64,000 nt of DNA, from contig NZ_JARXVH010000016.1 in assembly GCF_029892565.1 (NCBI RefSeq), forward strand, positions 154,400 through 218,399, written 5' to 3'. The DNA comes from Streptomyces pseudovenezuelae (GTDB taxonomy: Bacteria; Actinomycetota; Actinomycetes; Streptomycetales; Streptomycetaceae). The notes beneath the pieces were generated by a model. The model saw nothing but the letters and a program-made list of their open reading frames with translations. It was not told the origin of the DNA and searched no databases. Of the stretch, positions 16,980 to 25,374 are shown piece after piece (within the stretch, counting starts at the first letter, position 1; each line of letters begins with the position of its first letter). The translations under genes were made by a program, and so were the position numbers.

Positions 16980-18005
16980 ATGACCCGTCCTCTCCTCGAC
17001 GAGCTCGACCGGCGCCTCATCGGCGCGCTGCACCTGGCACCCCGGGCCACCTGGGACGACATCGGCGAGATCCTCGCCGCCGACGCCAGCACGCTCAAAC
17101 GCCGTTACGACCGCTTGCACGAGGCGCGGATGGTCCGTGTGATCGGGCAGGCCGACTGGGGCATGCACTCCACGGCCATGCCGATCCACGTCTTCCTCGA
17201 CATCACCGGCGAGACCCCTCTCGCGGTCCTCCACCGGCTCCACGACCTGCCCCACATCCAACTGCTGGCACAGATCTCGGGCGACTACCCGCTCTACGCC
17301 GTCGTGCACGCCCCGTCCGAGGCGGCCACCAGCGAGGCGATCGACCGGATGTTCTCCGTCCCCGGCGTCCGCCGCGTCAACGCCCTGCCCGCGCTCAGCA
17401 CCCTGCGCCGGGGCAGAACCTGGGACCCCCAATTTCTCACGGAGACCGAGCGCGCCGACCTGCTGAAGCTCACCGGCGCCCGTCCCGAGGGCACCGCGAC
17501 CGCGACGCCCCCCGCGAAACCGCTCAGCGAGGGCGAACGCACCGTCGTCGCCCAACTGCTCCAGGACAGCCGCGCATCGGCCGCGAGCATCGCCCGGGCC
17601 GCCGGCCTGGCCACCTCCACCGCGCACCGCGTCGTCCGCCGGGTCCTGGACGAGGGGTGGGTCAAGCCGCGGCTGGAGATCGTGTCGGAGTGGCTCGGCT
17701 TCCGGACTGCCTTCATCCTCCGCCTGCGCGTGGCGCCGGGTGAGACCCCCGACGTCATGCGCCGTATCGACCAACTCCCCCAGACCCGGCTCGCCGCCCA
17801 CGTCGCCAGCGACATGTCCGTCCTCGCCACCGGTCTGGTCGCCGACCGCTCCGCCCTCGCGCTCTTCGTCGACCACGAGCTGGCCAGGATCCCCGGCCTG
17901 CTCGCCGTCAGCGTCGACGTCATGCTCGCGGAACCGCGCCGCTACTGGCTGGACCGCGACCTGGCCTCCGGCCTCGGCGAATTCCACGCACCGACGCTGC
18001 TGTAG
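16980..18005 (+). CDS. Lrp/AsnC family regulator with two tandem HTH-ligand modules
   Basis: 341 residues from ATG 16980 (GGAG 4 nt upstream). About twice the usual Lrp length: HTH 1 near residues 5-50 (LDELDRRLIGALHLAPRATW), a first RAM-like region, then a second AsnC HTH near 175-225 (LSEGERTVVAQLLQDSRASA, ARAAGLATSTAHRVVRRVL) and a second ligand region. This duplicated architecture recurs in actinomycetes. It probably regulates the divergent abgT-M20 operon in response to an amino-acid-like ligand. Confidence 0.88.
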   Translation: MTRPLLDELDRRLIGALHLAPRATWDDIGEILAADASTLKRRYDRLHEARMVRVIGQADWGMHSTAMPIHVFLDITGETPLAVLHRLHDLPHIQLLAQISGDYPLYAVVHAPSEAATSEAIDRMFSVPGVRRVNALPALSTLRRGRTWDPQFLTETERADLLKLTGARPEGTATATPPAKPLSEGERTVVAQLLQDSRASAASIARAAGLATSTAHRVVRRVLDEGWVKPRLEIVSEWLGFRTAFILRLRVAPGETPDVMRRIDQLPQTRLAAHVASDMSVLATGLVADRSALALFVDHELARIPGLLAVSVDVMLAEPRRYWLDRDLASGLGEFHAPTLL

Positions 18006-18036
18006 GACCCAACAGCACCGGCGCCACCCGCGCCCC

Positions 18037-18624
18037 TCAGTCGGCCGCCACAGCCCGACGCACGCTCTCGCGAAGCAGGGCCCGCCGCTGTTCGTGCACT
18101 TCGGCGGGCTCCTCGGCGGTCGCCGCGTAGACATTGCTCACCGGCGACCAGGCCATCGACATGGCGATGACCAGAGCCATCACGTCGAACGGGTCCCCCG
18201 GGCGCACCAGCCCGGCGGCCTGGGCCTCGGCGATGGCGCTCAGCTTGCGGTCGTCGAGGCGGTCGGGGTCGTCCACGAGGTGCCCGGTCGGGCGGCGCTC
18301 CAGGCGGGCCCAGGTGGCCAGCCGGATCAGGTCGGGACGGCGCAGGTACTCGTCGTAGAGGCGTACGGCCCAGTCCGCGAGGTCGGCGGCGTCGATCGGG
18401 ACGACGTTCACGATCCGCTCCAGCGAGCCGAAGAAGATGGCGTCGAAGAGCGCTTCCTTGTTCCCGAAGTAACCGTAGAGCTGCGCCTTGTTCGTACGGG
18501 CGGCGGCCACGACCCGCTCGATGCGCGCCCCGGCGATCCCGTGCTCCGCGAATTCCTGGGTCGCCACATCGAGGATGCGCTGGTACGTCACCGCTCCGCG
18601 CGAGGTCAGGGGCTGGTCCGGCAT
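18037..18624 (-). CDS. TetR family repressor of the adjacent alcohol dehydrogenase
   Basis: 195 residues from ATG 18624. HTH: YQRILDVATQEFAEHGIAGA then RTNKAQLYGYFGNKEALFDA. The C-terminal part looks like TetR_C_17/YcdC-type domains (PDLIRLATWARLERRPTGHL). Divergent from the zinc alcohol dehydrogenase across 102 bp that carry two copies of the same 20-bp operator, one 14 bp from its own start codon, so autoregulation is very likely. Confidence 0.9.
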   Translation of the reverse strand: MPDQPLTSRGAVTYQRILDVATQEFAEHGIAGARIERVVAAARTNKAQLYGYFGNKEALFDAIFFGSLERIVNVVPIDAADLADWAVRLYDEYLRRPDLIRLATWARLERRPTGHLVDDPDRLDDRKLSAIAEAQAAGLVRPGDPFDVMALVIAMSMAWSPVSNVYAATAEEPAEVHEQRRALLRESVRRAVAAD

Positions 18625-18637
18625 GCCGACACGCTAC

Positions 18638-18657
18638 CAGACAGAACAGTTGGTTTG
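18638..18657. promoter_or_regulatory. TetR operator copy 1
   Basis: CAGACAGAACAGTTGGTTTG, an imperfect 20-bp palindrome, differs from copy 2 at one base. It lies close to the TetR start and overlaps a possible -35 region (TTGCTT 18655-18660) of the dehydrogenase gene. Confidence 0.75.
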
Positions 18658-18689
18658 CTTTGCCGGGTGCCGCCGTGCTTACGTTGAAA

Positions 18690-18709
18690 CAGACAGAACA
18701 GTTTGTTTG
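18690..18709. promoter_or_regulatory. TetR operator copy 2
   Basis: CAGACAGAACAGTTTGTTTG, nearly identical to copy 1 and exactly 52 bp (about five helical turns) from it, immediately before the RBS of the dehydrogenase gene. The spacing puts both on the same face of the helix. Confidence 0.78.
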
Positions 18710-18726
18710 CTCGAAGGAGATGCGCC

Positions 18727-19782
18727 GTGCGGACAACAACCGGCTGGCAGGCGGACGGCTCGACCACGACCCTCCGGCGTACGCAGCTGAAGCGACGCGA
18801 CCTGCGCCCCGACGACCTCGCGGTCCGGGTCGACTACTGCGGCGTCTGCCACACCGATCTGCACGCCGTGCGCGGCCATGACGGCGAAGCGGGCCGCCCG
18901 TTGGTGCCCGGGCACGAGTTCACGGGCGTGGTGACCGAGACCGGGCCCGCGGTCACCGGCTTCTCCGTCGGCGACCCCGTCGCGGTCGGCAACATCGTCG
19001 ACTCGTGCGGCGAGTGCCCCATGTGCCGGGCCGGTCAGGAGAACTTCTGCCACGCCTTCCCGACCCTGACCTACGACGGCCTCGACCGACAGGACGGATC
19101 GACCACCTTGGGCGGCTACTCCCGCGAGTACGTCGTCCGCGACCGGTTCGCCTATCCGCTGCCCGCCGCCCTGGACCCGGCCGCCGCCGCTCCCCTGCTC
19201 TGCGCCGGCGTCACCGTCTGGGAACCCCTGCGCTCCCTGGGAGTCGGGCCGGACAGCCGGGTAGCCGTGGCGGGTCTGGGCGGCCTCGGCCACCTCGCGG
19301 CCAAGTTCGCCGTGGCGCTCGGCGCGCGGACCTCCGTCATCAGCCGCTCACCCGACAAGGCCGACGACGCCCGCCGCCTCGGCGCCCACGACCTCATCGT
19401 CTCCACGGACCCGGATTCGATGGCCGGCGCACGTGACCGCTTCGACGTCGTCATCGACACCATCTCCGCGCCGCACGACCTCGGCCCGTACCTGCGCCTG
19501 GTCGCCATGGACGGCACACTCAGCCACCTCGGCCACCTCGGGCCGGTCACCGTGGAGACCATCGACCTGCTCATAGGCCGCAAGAAGCTCAGCTCGGCGG
19601 GCAGCGGCGGCAGACCCGGGACCGCCGCCATGCTGGCCTTCTGCGCCGAGCAGGGCATCACCGCCGACATCGAACTGCTCCCGTCGGCACGGGTGAACGA
19701 GGCCCTCGACCGCCTCGCCCACAACGACGTCCGCTACCGCTTCGTCCTCGACCTGTCCGACCTGGATGGGGACGTGGGCTGA
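18727..19782 (+). CDS. Zinc-dependent alcohol dehydrogenase (MDR superfamily)
   Basis: 351 residues from GTG 18727, 7 nt after AAGGAG. Catalytic zinc site: DYCGVCHTDLHAVRG (Cys) and VPGHEFTGVV (His/Glu). Structural-zinc cysteines follow in VDSCGECPMCRAGQENFC. NAD(P)-binding GxGGLGH is in VAVAGLGGLGHLAAKFAV, and the later ARTSVISRS suggests NADP-type preference. Closest to the cinnamyl-alcohol/YjgB-like aldehyde reductases. Expected to reduce aldehydes. Controlled by the divergent TetR through twin operators. Confidence 0.92.
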   Translation: MRTTTGWQADGSTTTLRRTQLKRRDLRPDDLAVRVDYCGVCHTDLHAVRGHDGEAGRPLVPGHEFTGVVTETGPAVTGFSVGDPVAVGNIVDSCGECPMCRAGQENFCHAFPTLTYDGLDRQDGSTTLGGYSREYVVRDRFAYPLPAALDPAAAAPLLCAGVTVWEPLRSLGVGPDSRVAVAGLGGLGHLAAKFAVALGARTSVISRSPDKADDARRLGAHDLIVSTDPDSMAGARDRFDVVIDTISAPHDLGPYLRLVAMDGTLSHLGHLGPVTVETIDLLIGRKKLSSAGSGGRPGTAAMLAFCAEQGITADIELLPSARVNEALDRLAHNDVRYRFVLDLSDLDGDVG

Positions 19783-19903
19783 GCAGTCCGTCCGGATAGC
19801 GTCGCCGGTCGCACATCACGACGTCGGCCGGCGACGACCGGACCGACTGACACCTCCCGAACCACCCGTCCGAGGGCCGACAGCCGCCGACAAAGCGCCC
19901 CGG

Positions 19904-20314
19904 TCACTTCGTCAAAGCGATCAGCACCCCAGCACCCAGGAAGACCACCGACGCGCACGAGACAAACACGACCGGACCCACCATGTGCCGCCAGATGCCC
20001 ACGCGGGCGGTCTGTGGGTTGTGCGCGAGGTATACGACCGGCACCTCTCGGCCGGTGGCCAGGCCCATGCCGGAGCCGCGCATCCGGGACGTGAACTCGA
20101 CCCGGTAACCCCGCTGGTCGGCGAACGCGATCACCGGTGCCCAGGTGGGTCCGGAATCGCGGCCGTCGACGCGCACGTTGTCCACGACGACGCCCCGCGT
20201 GCGGATGCCGTGTCTCCGTAATCGCCGGATCAGCACGGCGTCCCGCACCGCCACCGTGAAGAGCAGCAGGCCGACCGCCGCGCACACCGCGATGCCGAGA
20301 GTTCCGTCCGCCAC
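19904..20314 (-). CDS. DUF3592 membrane protein
   Basis: 136 residues from GTG 20314, chosen because AAAGAGG lies 7 nt upstream; the frame extends to 20437 without an RBS. Two transmembrane segments (LGIAVCAAVGLLLFTVAVRD near the start and VFVSCASVVFLGAGVLIAL at the end) flank a small extracytoplasmic beta domain with the typical DUF3592 run TRGVVVDN...YRVEFTSRM...EVPVVYLAHNPQTARV. Function unknown. Monocistronic, convergent with the dehydrogenase gene. Confidence 0.75.
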   Translation of the reverse strand: MADGTLGIAVCAAVGLLLFTVAVRDAVLIRRLRRHGIRTRGVVVDNVRVDGRDSGPTWAPVIAFADQRGYRVEFTSRMRGSGMGLATGREVPVVYLAHNPQTARVGIWRHMVGPVVFVSCASVVFLGAGVLIALTK

Positions 20315-20585
20315 GTCGTCGCCTCTTTCGTTCTCGCCTGTCCCAATTCGCCTGTCCCACCAGGCACTTAAGCCCCTTGCGACAGGGGACGCATCGCCTT
20401 CCTGTTCGGTTGCGGGACTGGTGATCCCGTTCTTCACGGGGCCCGAAGGGGTGCTTCAGGGGCGGTCCGAGTCGACTGCTGGTGGTCGGGAGTTCACGGC
20501 GAACCAGGGGTAAGGGCTTGCTTTAACGGGCCGTGACCGTAACTCTTCACCCACAAGGTGCCTTTGCTCTGGGGGGAGTTGGCGC

Positions 20586-21782
20586 ATGAACGGCACAATT
20601 GACGGGTTCCGCTATGGTGCGGTGACCCCGGTGGCGGCCTATTTGATGGCCTGCCTGGGAGGGGCGCTGGGGCTGCGGTGCATCGTCCGGTCCCTGCTCG
20701 ACGAAGAGTCCTGGAAGCCCGGTTGGCTGGCGCTCGGTGCCGCGTCCATCGGCTGCGGCATCTGGACCATGCACTTCATCGCGATGCTCGGCTTCCAGGT
20801 CGAGGAGACCGGGATCCGGTACAACGTGGGTCTGACCGTCCTGAGCCTGGGGGTGGCGATCGTCGTGGTCGCCATCGGTGTGTTCATCGTCGGCTATCTG
20901 GGCGCCGGCAGGACGACGCTGGCGGTCGCCGGTGTCATCACCGGGCTCGGCGTCGCCGCGATGCACTACCTCGGCATGGCGGCGATGCAGCTCAACGGGG
21001 ACATCCAGTACAGCGTGGTCACCGTCGCCCTGTCCGTGCTGATCGCGATCGTCGCGGCGACCGCCGCGCTCTGGGCCGCCGTCTCCATCCGAGGTTTCCT
21101 GACGAGTCTCGCGGCCAGCCTGGTCATGGGGATCGCGGTGTCCGGCATGCACTACACCGGCATGGCCGCCGTGGCCGTGCATGTGCACAGCTCGGGCAAC
21201 GGGTCCTACTCGGGCGACTCGCCCACCTCCCTGCTGCTCCCGATGCTGCTGGGACCGGCGGTCTTCCTGCTGCTGGCCGGCGTGGTGGTTATGTTCGACC
21301 CGCTGCTGGTGCTCGGCGACGGCGAGTGGAACCGGAACCCGTCCGCCTCGTCCCGCCGCTCGGCCGGGAAGACGTCCGCCGCGGACGATCCGGCCGAAGG
21401 GCCCGGTGCTCGATCCCGCGGCACCCTCTTCGACCGGACCGACGCTCCTGCGCGACCTGGCCCGGACGCCCACGCATCCACTGGATCCACATCCCGGCAG
21501 TCTCGCGTCGCCTCCGGAGGACGGCACCGGGATCCGTCGCGAGCCGCCCCCGGACGCCCTCAGGCACCCACCGGGACCACCGGCTCCGGACGTCCCACTG
21601 GGGCGGCCAACGGCTCGGGCGCGGTGCGCCCTCCGGAACCGCTCCGGACGACCACATCCGCGCCCAGGTCCGCGCCCACATCCGCGCGTCGGCAGGGACC
21701 GCCCGCCGGTCCTCCGCAGGGACCCTACGGTCCCCCGCAGCCGGCGCCCCGCCAGGCCCCGCCCCGCGCCCAGGAGTGGTGA
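20586..21782 (+). CDS. MHYT-domain integral membrane sensor protein
   Basis: 398 residues; RBS GGGGGGAG before ATG 20586. Seven hydrophobic segments occupy residues 12-235 and include three MHYT-type motifs: MHFIAM (62), MHYLGM (126) and MHYTGM (188), which are proposed to bind copper and sense O2, CO or NO. The C-terminal 150 residues are Ser/Pro/Gly-rich and look disordered. There is no GGDEF, EAL or kinase output domain, so signalling would need a partner. The 271-bp region before it holds no gene and no promoter I can define. Confidence 0.88.
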   Translation: MNGTIDGFRYGAVTPVAAYLMACLGGALGLRCIVRSLLDEESWKPGWLALGAASIGCGIWTMHFIAMLGFQVEETGIRYNVGLTVLSLGVAIVVVAIGVFIVGYLGAGRTTLAVAGVITGLGVAAMHYLGMAAMQLNGDIQYSVVTVALSVLIAIVAATAALWAAVSIRGFLTSLAASLVMGIAVSGMHYTGMAAVAVHVHSSGNGSYSGDSPTSLLLPMLLGPAVFLLLAGVVVMFDPLLVLGDGEWNRNPSASSRRSAGKTSAADDPAEGPGARSRGTLFDRTDAPARPGPDAHASTGSTSRQSRVASGGRHRDPSRAAPGRPQAPTGTTGSGRPTGAANGSGAVRPPEPLRTTTSAPRSAPTSARRQGPPAGPPQGPYGPPQPAPRQAPPRAQEW

Positions 21783-21861
21783 GCCACCCGGCCCACGCGC
21801 CTGCCGGTCTGTCGGCCCACCGGCCACCCGACCGCTCGGCCCACCCGGCCGTCCGGCGCCG

Positions 21862-24141
21862 TCAGTTCGGCGCGCCGGGCGGCACCCGCGGCAGCGGATC
21901 GAGGCGGACCGACCCGGTGTCGGACAGGAAACGGCCGATCAGGTCGGCGGCCTCACGCCCGCCGTCGTCGTCCCGCCGGCGCGCCTCCTCGGCGAACCGG
22001 CGCAGGGCGGCGCGCAGTTCCGTCCGGGCGGTGGCGTGCAGGGTGCCGTCCCGGGCGACGGTCAACAGGTGGTTGAGGAGCGTCCAGTCGGCCGCCTGCT
22101 GCACCGCCACACCGCCGCGCACCCCTGCCGGGACCGGATCGATACGGCGCCAGGTGGTGGCCAGAAGCGCGTCGACCACCTCACTGACGCCCGGCACGGC
22201 GGGGTCCGTGGCGTGCTGCCAGACGACGCGGTTCAACCGGGCCGGTTCCAGGAGCTGTTCGGTGACCAGGGTGACAGCGGCGCCGACCGCTCCGATGGGG
22301 TCGAAGATCCGGCCCGCGTCGGTGTCGAGGTACTGGTCGGAGCGTCCGTAGCGGATGGCGGGCGGAGTGAGCGTGTCCAACACGGCGTCGGGCAGGGCGA
22401 GTTGCTCGGCACGCAGGAGCGAGACCAGCCGGGCGAGCGCCCGTTGCTGGGTGGAGGCGTCGACGACCTCCGTACCCCGGCTCGCGCCGGGCCCGTCGCC
22501 CGCGAGGCCGTACGCGTACCGCACTCCTCCGACCAGCCGCGCCACCGCGGCCACCTCGTGCCGGTGCAGGAGGTACAACAGCGCGAATCGTTCCTCGAGT
22601 TCACCGGTCTGCCGCTCGGGCGGCAGCACCCCGCGCGAGAACCCGTCGAGCGCGATACGGCGGACGCGCGTCATCGTCTCCAGGGCCTGTAGCGGATGTG
22701 CGGCCGTCACCCAGGGCACGCCGTCGGCATGGGCGACGTGCGGTCCTTGGCCGTCGTCGTCGGAGACGTAGGCCAACTCGGCGGACTCCCGGCGCAGTCG
22801 GGCGAGTTCGGCGGCCTCGTCCGCGAACCGCCCATAGGCATGGGCGACGAGGAAGTGGTCCCACGGCCCGAGCCCCGTCGTGTACGCGGTGGCCAGATCG
22901 ATGCGGCCGTCCTCGCCGACGCGGACGCGGGCATGGGGGTAGTCCATGACGGACGGCTTCGGGTGGGCCGTACTGGCGAAGTTGTGCATGAACCCGAGTG
23001 CGTGGCCGATCTCGTGCGCGGCGAGGTGGCGTAGCCGGGCGAGGACCAACTCCTCGACGGCGGCCAGGCGTTCGGCTTCGTCGGGTTGGCCGTACGGGGC
23101 GAGCAGGGCTTCGCCGAGTGCGCGGACCTGCTCGACGCGCTGGGAGCCGAGCCGTACCCGGGCGTGCAGGATCTCGCCGGTGCGCGGGTCGGTCAGCCCC
23201 TGTCCGAGGGACCAGCCGCGGCCCGCCCGGTGCACCCACACCACGCCGTTGACACCGGGTTCGTACGGGTCGAAGCCGTCGCCGCCCGCTTCGACGCGGT
23301 AGGCGTCGGGCAGGCCGATGGCGGCGAACGCGTCCTGCCACCAGTTGCCGCCCTCGACCACGGCCGACCGGAAGGGTTCGGGGACGGCGGGGTCGACCTG
23401 GAACACGATGGGGGCGGCGCCGGGGCCTACGCGGAAGCGGGGCTGGACCTTCACCTGGGTGTCGGCCGTGCCGACGCGGCCGTGGTCGGCGTATCCGACG
23501 CCGTAGCCGCCGGAGGCGGGGTGGAAGCGGCGTACCGGCATCGGGTCGGCGGGCAGCCGGATCAGGTTGAGCTGCTGTACGACCGTCACGGCGCGCGGGT
23601 CGGCGGCGACCGCCCGGATCGCGGCGCCGCGGCCGGGACCGCGGAAGGTGAGGAGCGCCGGCAGGCGGATGCCGGTGGGGCCGGAGCGGCTGTCGGCGAC
23701 GAGCGGGAGGCTCAGGGACGCGTCGACGGCGTACTCCCCCTGCTCCTTCTCGTGCAGGTGCTCGGCGATCCGGTCGTGGTCGGCGAGGACGAGCCCGGTC
23801 GCGTCCACGACGGCCGCCCCGTTCTCCTCGCGCAGCACCCGGCCGCTCCACACCACGGACATGGCGAAGGACTGCTGCCCGGCGCGCACGGCGGCCTCGT
23901 CACCCGACGTCAGGAAGTGCTTGTTGCGTACGACGAACAGGACCCGGTCACCGGTCCGCCGGAACTCCGCGAGTCTCGCCTTGCCCGCCCGGCCCCGGTC
24001 CAGCCACAGCTCGCTGGAGCCGAGCCCCTGGGAGAGGGAGACGGTGAGCAGGAACGGCTCGTCGAAGTGGCGGATGCCCAGGAGCAGCCGGTCACCCGGG
24101 AGTTCGGCGTCGGTGACGAGGTCGATGAAGTCGGCCGGCAT
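21862..24141 (-). CDS. Zinc-dependent metalloprotease (DUF5117/DUF4953 type)
   Basis: 759 residues from ATG 24141, AAAGGG upstream; an in-frame extension to 24261 lacks an RBS. Metzincin-like zinc motif HEIGHALGFMHN occurs at about residue 375, with the DUF5117-like N-terminal half before it (LGSSELWLDRGRAGKARLAE, VVQQLNLIRLP) and the DUF4953 region after it (STAHPKPSVMDYPHARV). No signal peptide is visible, unlike many proteobacterial relatives. Physiological substrate unknown. Convergent with the MHYT gene. Confidence 0.87.
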   Translation of the reverse strand: MPADFIDLVTDAELPGDRLLLGIRHFDEPFLLTVSLSQGLGSSELWLDRGRAGKARLAEFRRTGDRVLFVVRNKHFLTSGDEAAVRAGQQSFAMSVVWSGRVLREENGAAVVDATGLVLADHDRIAEHLHEKEQGEYAVDASLSLPLVADSRSGPTGIRLPALLTFRGPGRGAAIRAVAADPRAVTVVQQLNLIRLPADPMPVRRFHPASGGYGVGYADHGRVGTADTQVKVQPRFRVGPGAAPIVFQVDPAVPEPFRSAVVEGGNWWQDAFAAIGLPDAYRVEAGGDGFDPYEPGVNGVVWVHRAGRGWSLGQGLTDPRTGEILHARVRLGSQRVEQVRALGEALLAPYGQPDEAERLAAVEELVLARLRHLAAHEIGHALGFMHNFASTAHPKPSVMDYPHARVRVGEDGRIDLATAYTTGLGPWDHFLVAHAYGRFADEAAELARLRRESAELAYVSDDDGQGPHVAHADGVPWVTAAHPLQALETMTRVRRIALDGFSRGVLPPERQTGELEERFALLYLLHRHEVAAVARLVGGVRYAYGLAGDGPGASRGTEVVDASTQQRALARLVSLLRAEQLALPDAVLDTLTPPAIRYGRSDQYLDTDAGRIFDPIGAVGAAVTLVTEQLLEPARLNRVVWQHATDPAVPGVSEVVDALLATTWRRIDPVPAGVRGGVAVQQAADWTLLNHLLTVARDGTLHATARTELRAALRRFAEEARRRDDDGGREAADLIGRFLSDTGSVRLDPLPRVPPGAPN

Positions 24142-24285
24142 GCGTGCCCTTTCGGAGAGAGGTGCTCGACGTGATCCTTTCAGGCATGGCACTCCCGGCG
24201 CGGGGCGGGAACAGCGGGAACACTTCGTACGGCGATCCGGTTGGCACTGCCGTCCGGACATGATCGAAGAACGACGGAGGAGCCC

Positions 24286-25317
24286 GTGCCACCGACCTCA
24301 CGCCCCTTGCGCAAGCTGGGCTTCCTGACCATCGGCCTGTTCGACGAGGCCGATCCGCGCAAGGGCCACGAGTCCACGCTGGAGATCATCGAACTGGGCG
24401 AACGACTCGGCTTCGACAGCGCGTGGCTGCGCCACCGCCATCTGCAGTACGGCATCTCCTCCCCCGTCGCGATCATGGCGGCGGCCTCGCAGCGCACCAG
24501 CCGTATCGAGCTCGGCACGGCGGTCATCCCGCTCGGCTGGGAGAACCCGCTGCGGCTCGCGGAGGATCTGGCGACGGTCGACATCCTGTCCGGCGGGCGT
24601 ATCAACCCGGGCGTCAGCGTCGGCCCGCCGATGCACTTCGACCAGGTCAAGGAGGCGCTCTACCCGGACACGGCCGACGCCGAGGACTTCAGCTACGAGC
24701 GGGTGCGGCGGCTGTTGGACCTCGTGCGAGGCAAGAGCGCGACCGACTTCAGCGGCGTCGAGGGCATCGAGGTCTTCTCGGACCGGGTGCAGCCGCACTC
24801 CCCCGGCCTGAGCGGTCGCCTCTGGTACGGCGGCGGCAGCGTGAGCTCGGCGCGGTGGGCCGGGGAGCACGGCATGAACTTCCTCACCAGCAGCGTCGTC
24901 AGGGCCGACGGACCGGAGGAGAAAAGGGACTTCGCGGAGATCCAGCTCTCCCACATCCGCGCCTTCCGGGACAGCCACCCCGACGGCGAGGCCGCCCGTG
25001 TCTCCCAGGGCCTGGTCGTCATCCCCACCGACTCCGCCTCGCCCGAACAGCGCGCGAAATACGAGGAGTTCGTGGCCAAGCGGACCCCGCGCACCACATC
25101 ACCGCAGGGACCGGCGGGGCTGCTGTTCGCGCCGGACATCGTCGGCACCTCCGAGGAGATCGCCGAACGGCTTCACGCGCACGCCGCGTTCCGCGAGGTC
25201 GACGAGGTCGCGTTCGCCCTGCCGTTCACCTTCGAGCACGAGGACTACGTACAGATCCTGACCGACATGGCGACGAAGCTGGGCCCGGCGCTGGGCCGGC
25301 GCCCCGCCGCCGGTTAG
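24286..25317 (+). CDS. LLM class flavin-dependent oxidoreductase
   Basis: 343 residues from GTG 24286 next to GGAGGAG; a TTG at 24241 lacks an RBS. Luciferase-like TIM-barrel: LGFLTIGLFDEADP start, SAWLRHRHLQYGISSPVAIM, RIELGTAVIPLGWENPLRLA and ILSGGRINPGVSVGPP, typical FMN/F420 monooxygenase segments. Family members oxidise sulfonates, alkanes or other small compounds. It is divergent from the metalloprotease (144-bp gap), and the TauD-type dioxygenase downstream is convergent; a role in sulfur scavenging is possible but unproven. Confidence 0.87.
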   Translation: MPPTSRPLRKLGFLTIGLFDEADPRKGHESTLEIIELGERLGFDSAWLRHRHLQYGISSPVAIMAAASQRTSRIELGTAVIPLGWENPLRLAEDLATVDILSGGRINPGVSVGPPMHFDQVKEALYPDTADAEDFSYERVRRLLDLVRGKSATDFSGVEGIEVFSDRVQPHSPGLSGRLWYGGGSVSSARWAGEHGMNFLTSSVVRADGPEEKRDFAEIQLSHIRAFRDSHPDGEAARVSQGLVVIPTDSASPEQRAKYEEFVAKRTPRTTSPQGPAGLLFAPDIVGTSEEIAERLHAHAAFREVDEVAFALPFTFEHEDYVQILTDMATKLGPALGRRPAAG

Positions 25318-25319
25318 CC

Positions 25320-25338
25320 GGCCGGTCGGCGACCGGCC
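25320..25338. terminator. Short hairpin between convergent genes
   Basis: Arms GGCCGGTC and GACCGGCC with a 3-nt loop, directly after the LLM stop codon and before the convergent TauD stop at 25375. Confidence 0.5.
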
Positions 25339-25374
25339 CACCAGCGTCCCACCGGCCTCCGCCCCACCAGCACC

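Noticed and set aside
22601..23851. Arg-rich minus-strand frame inside the zinc metalloprotease
   Set aside because: Overlaps the protease in another frame and contains only Arg/Pro-rich low-complexity sequence.
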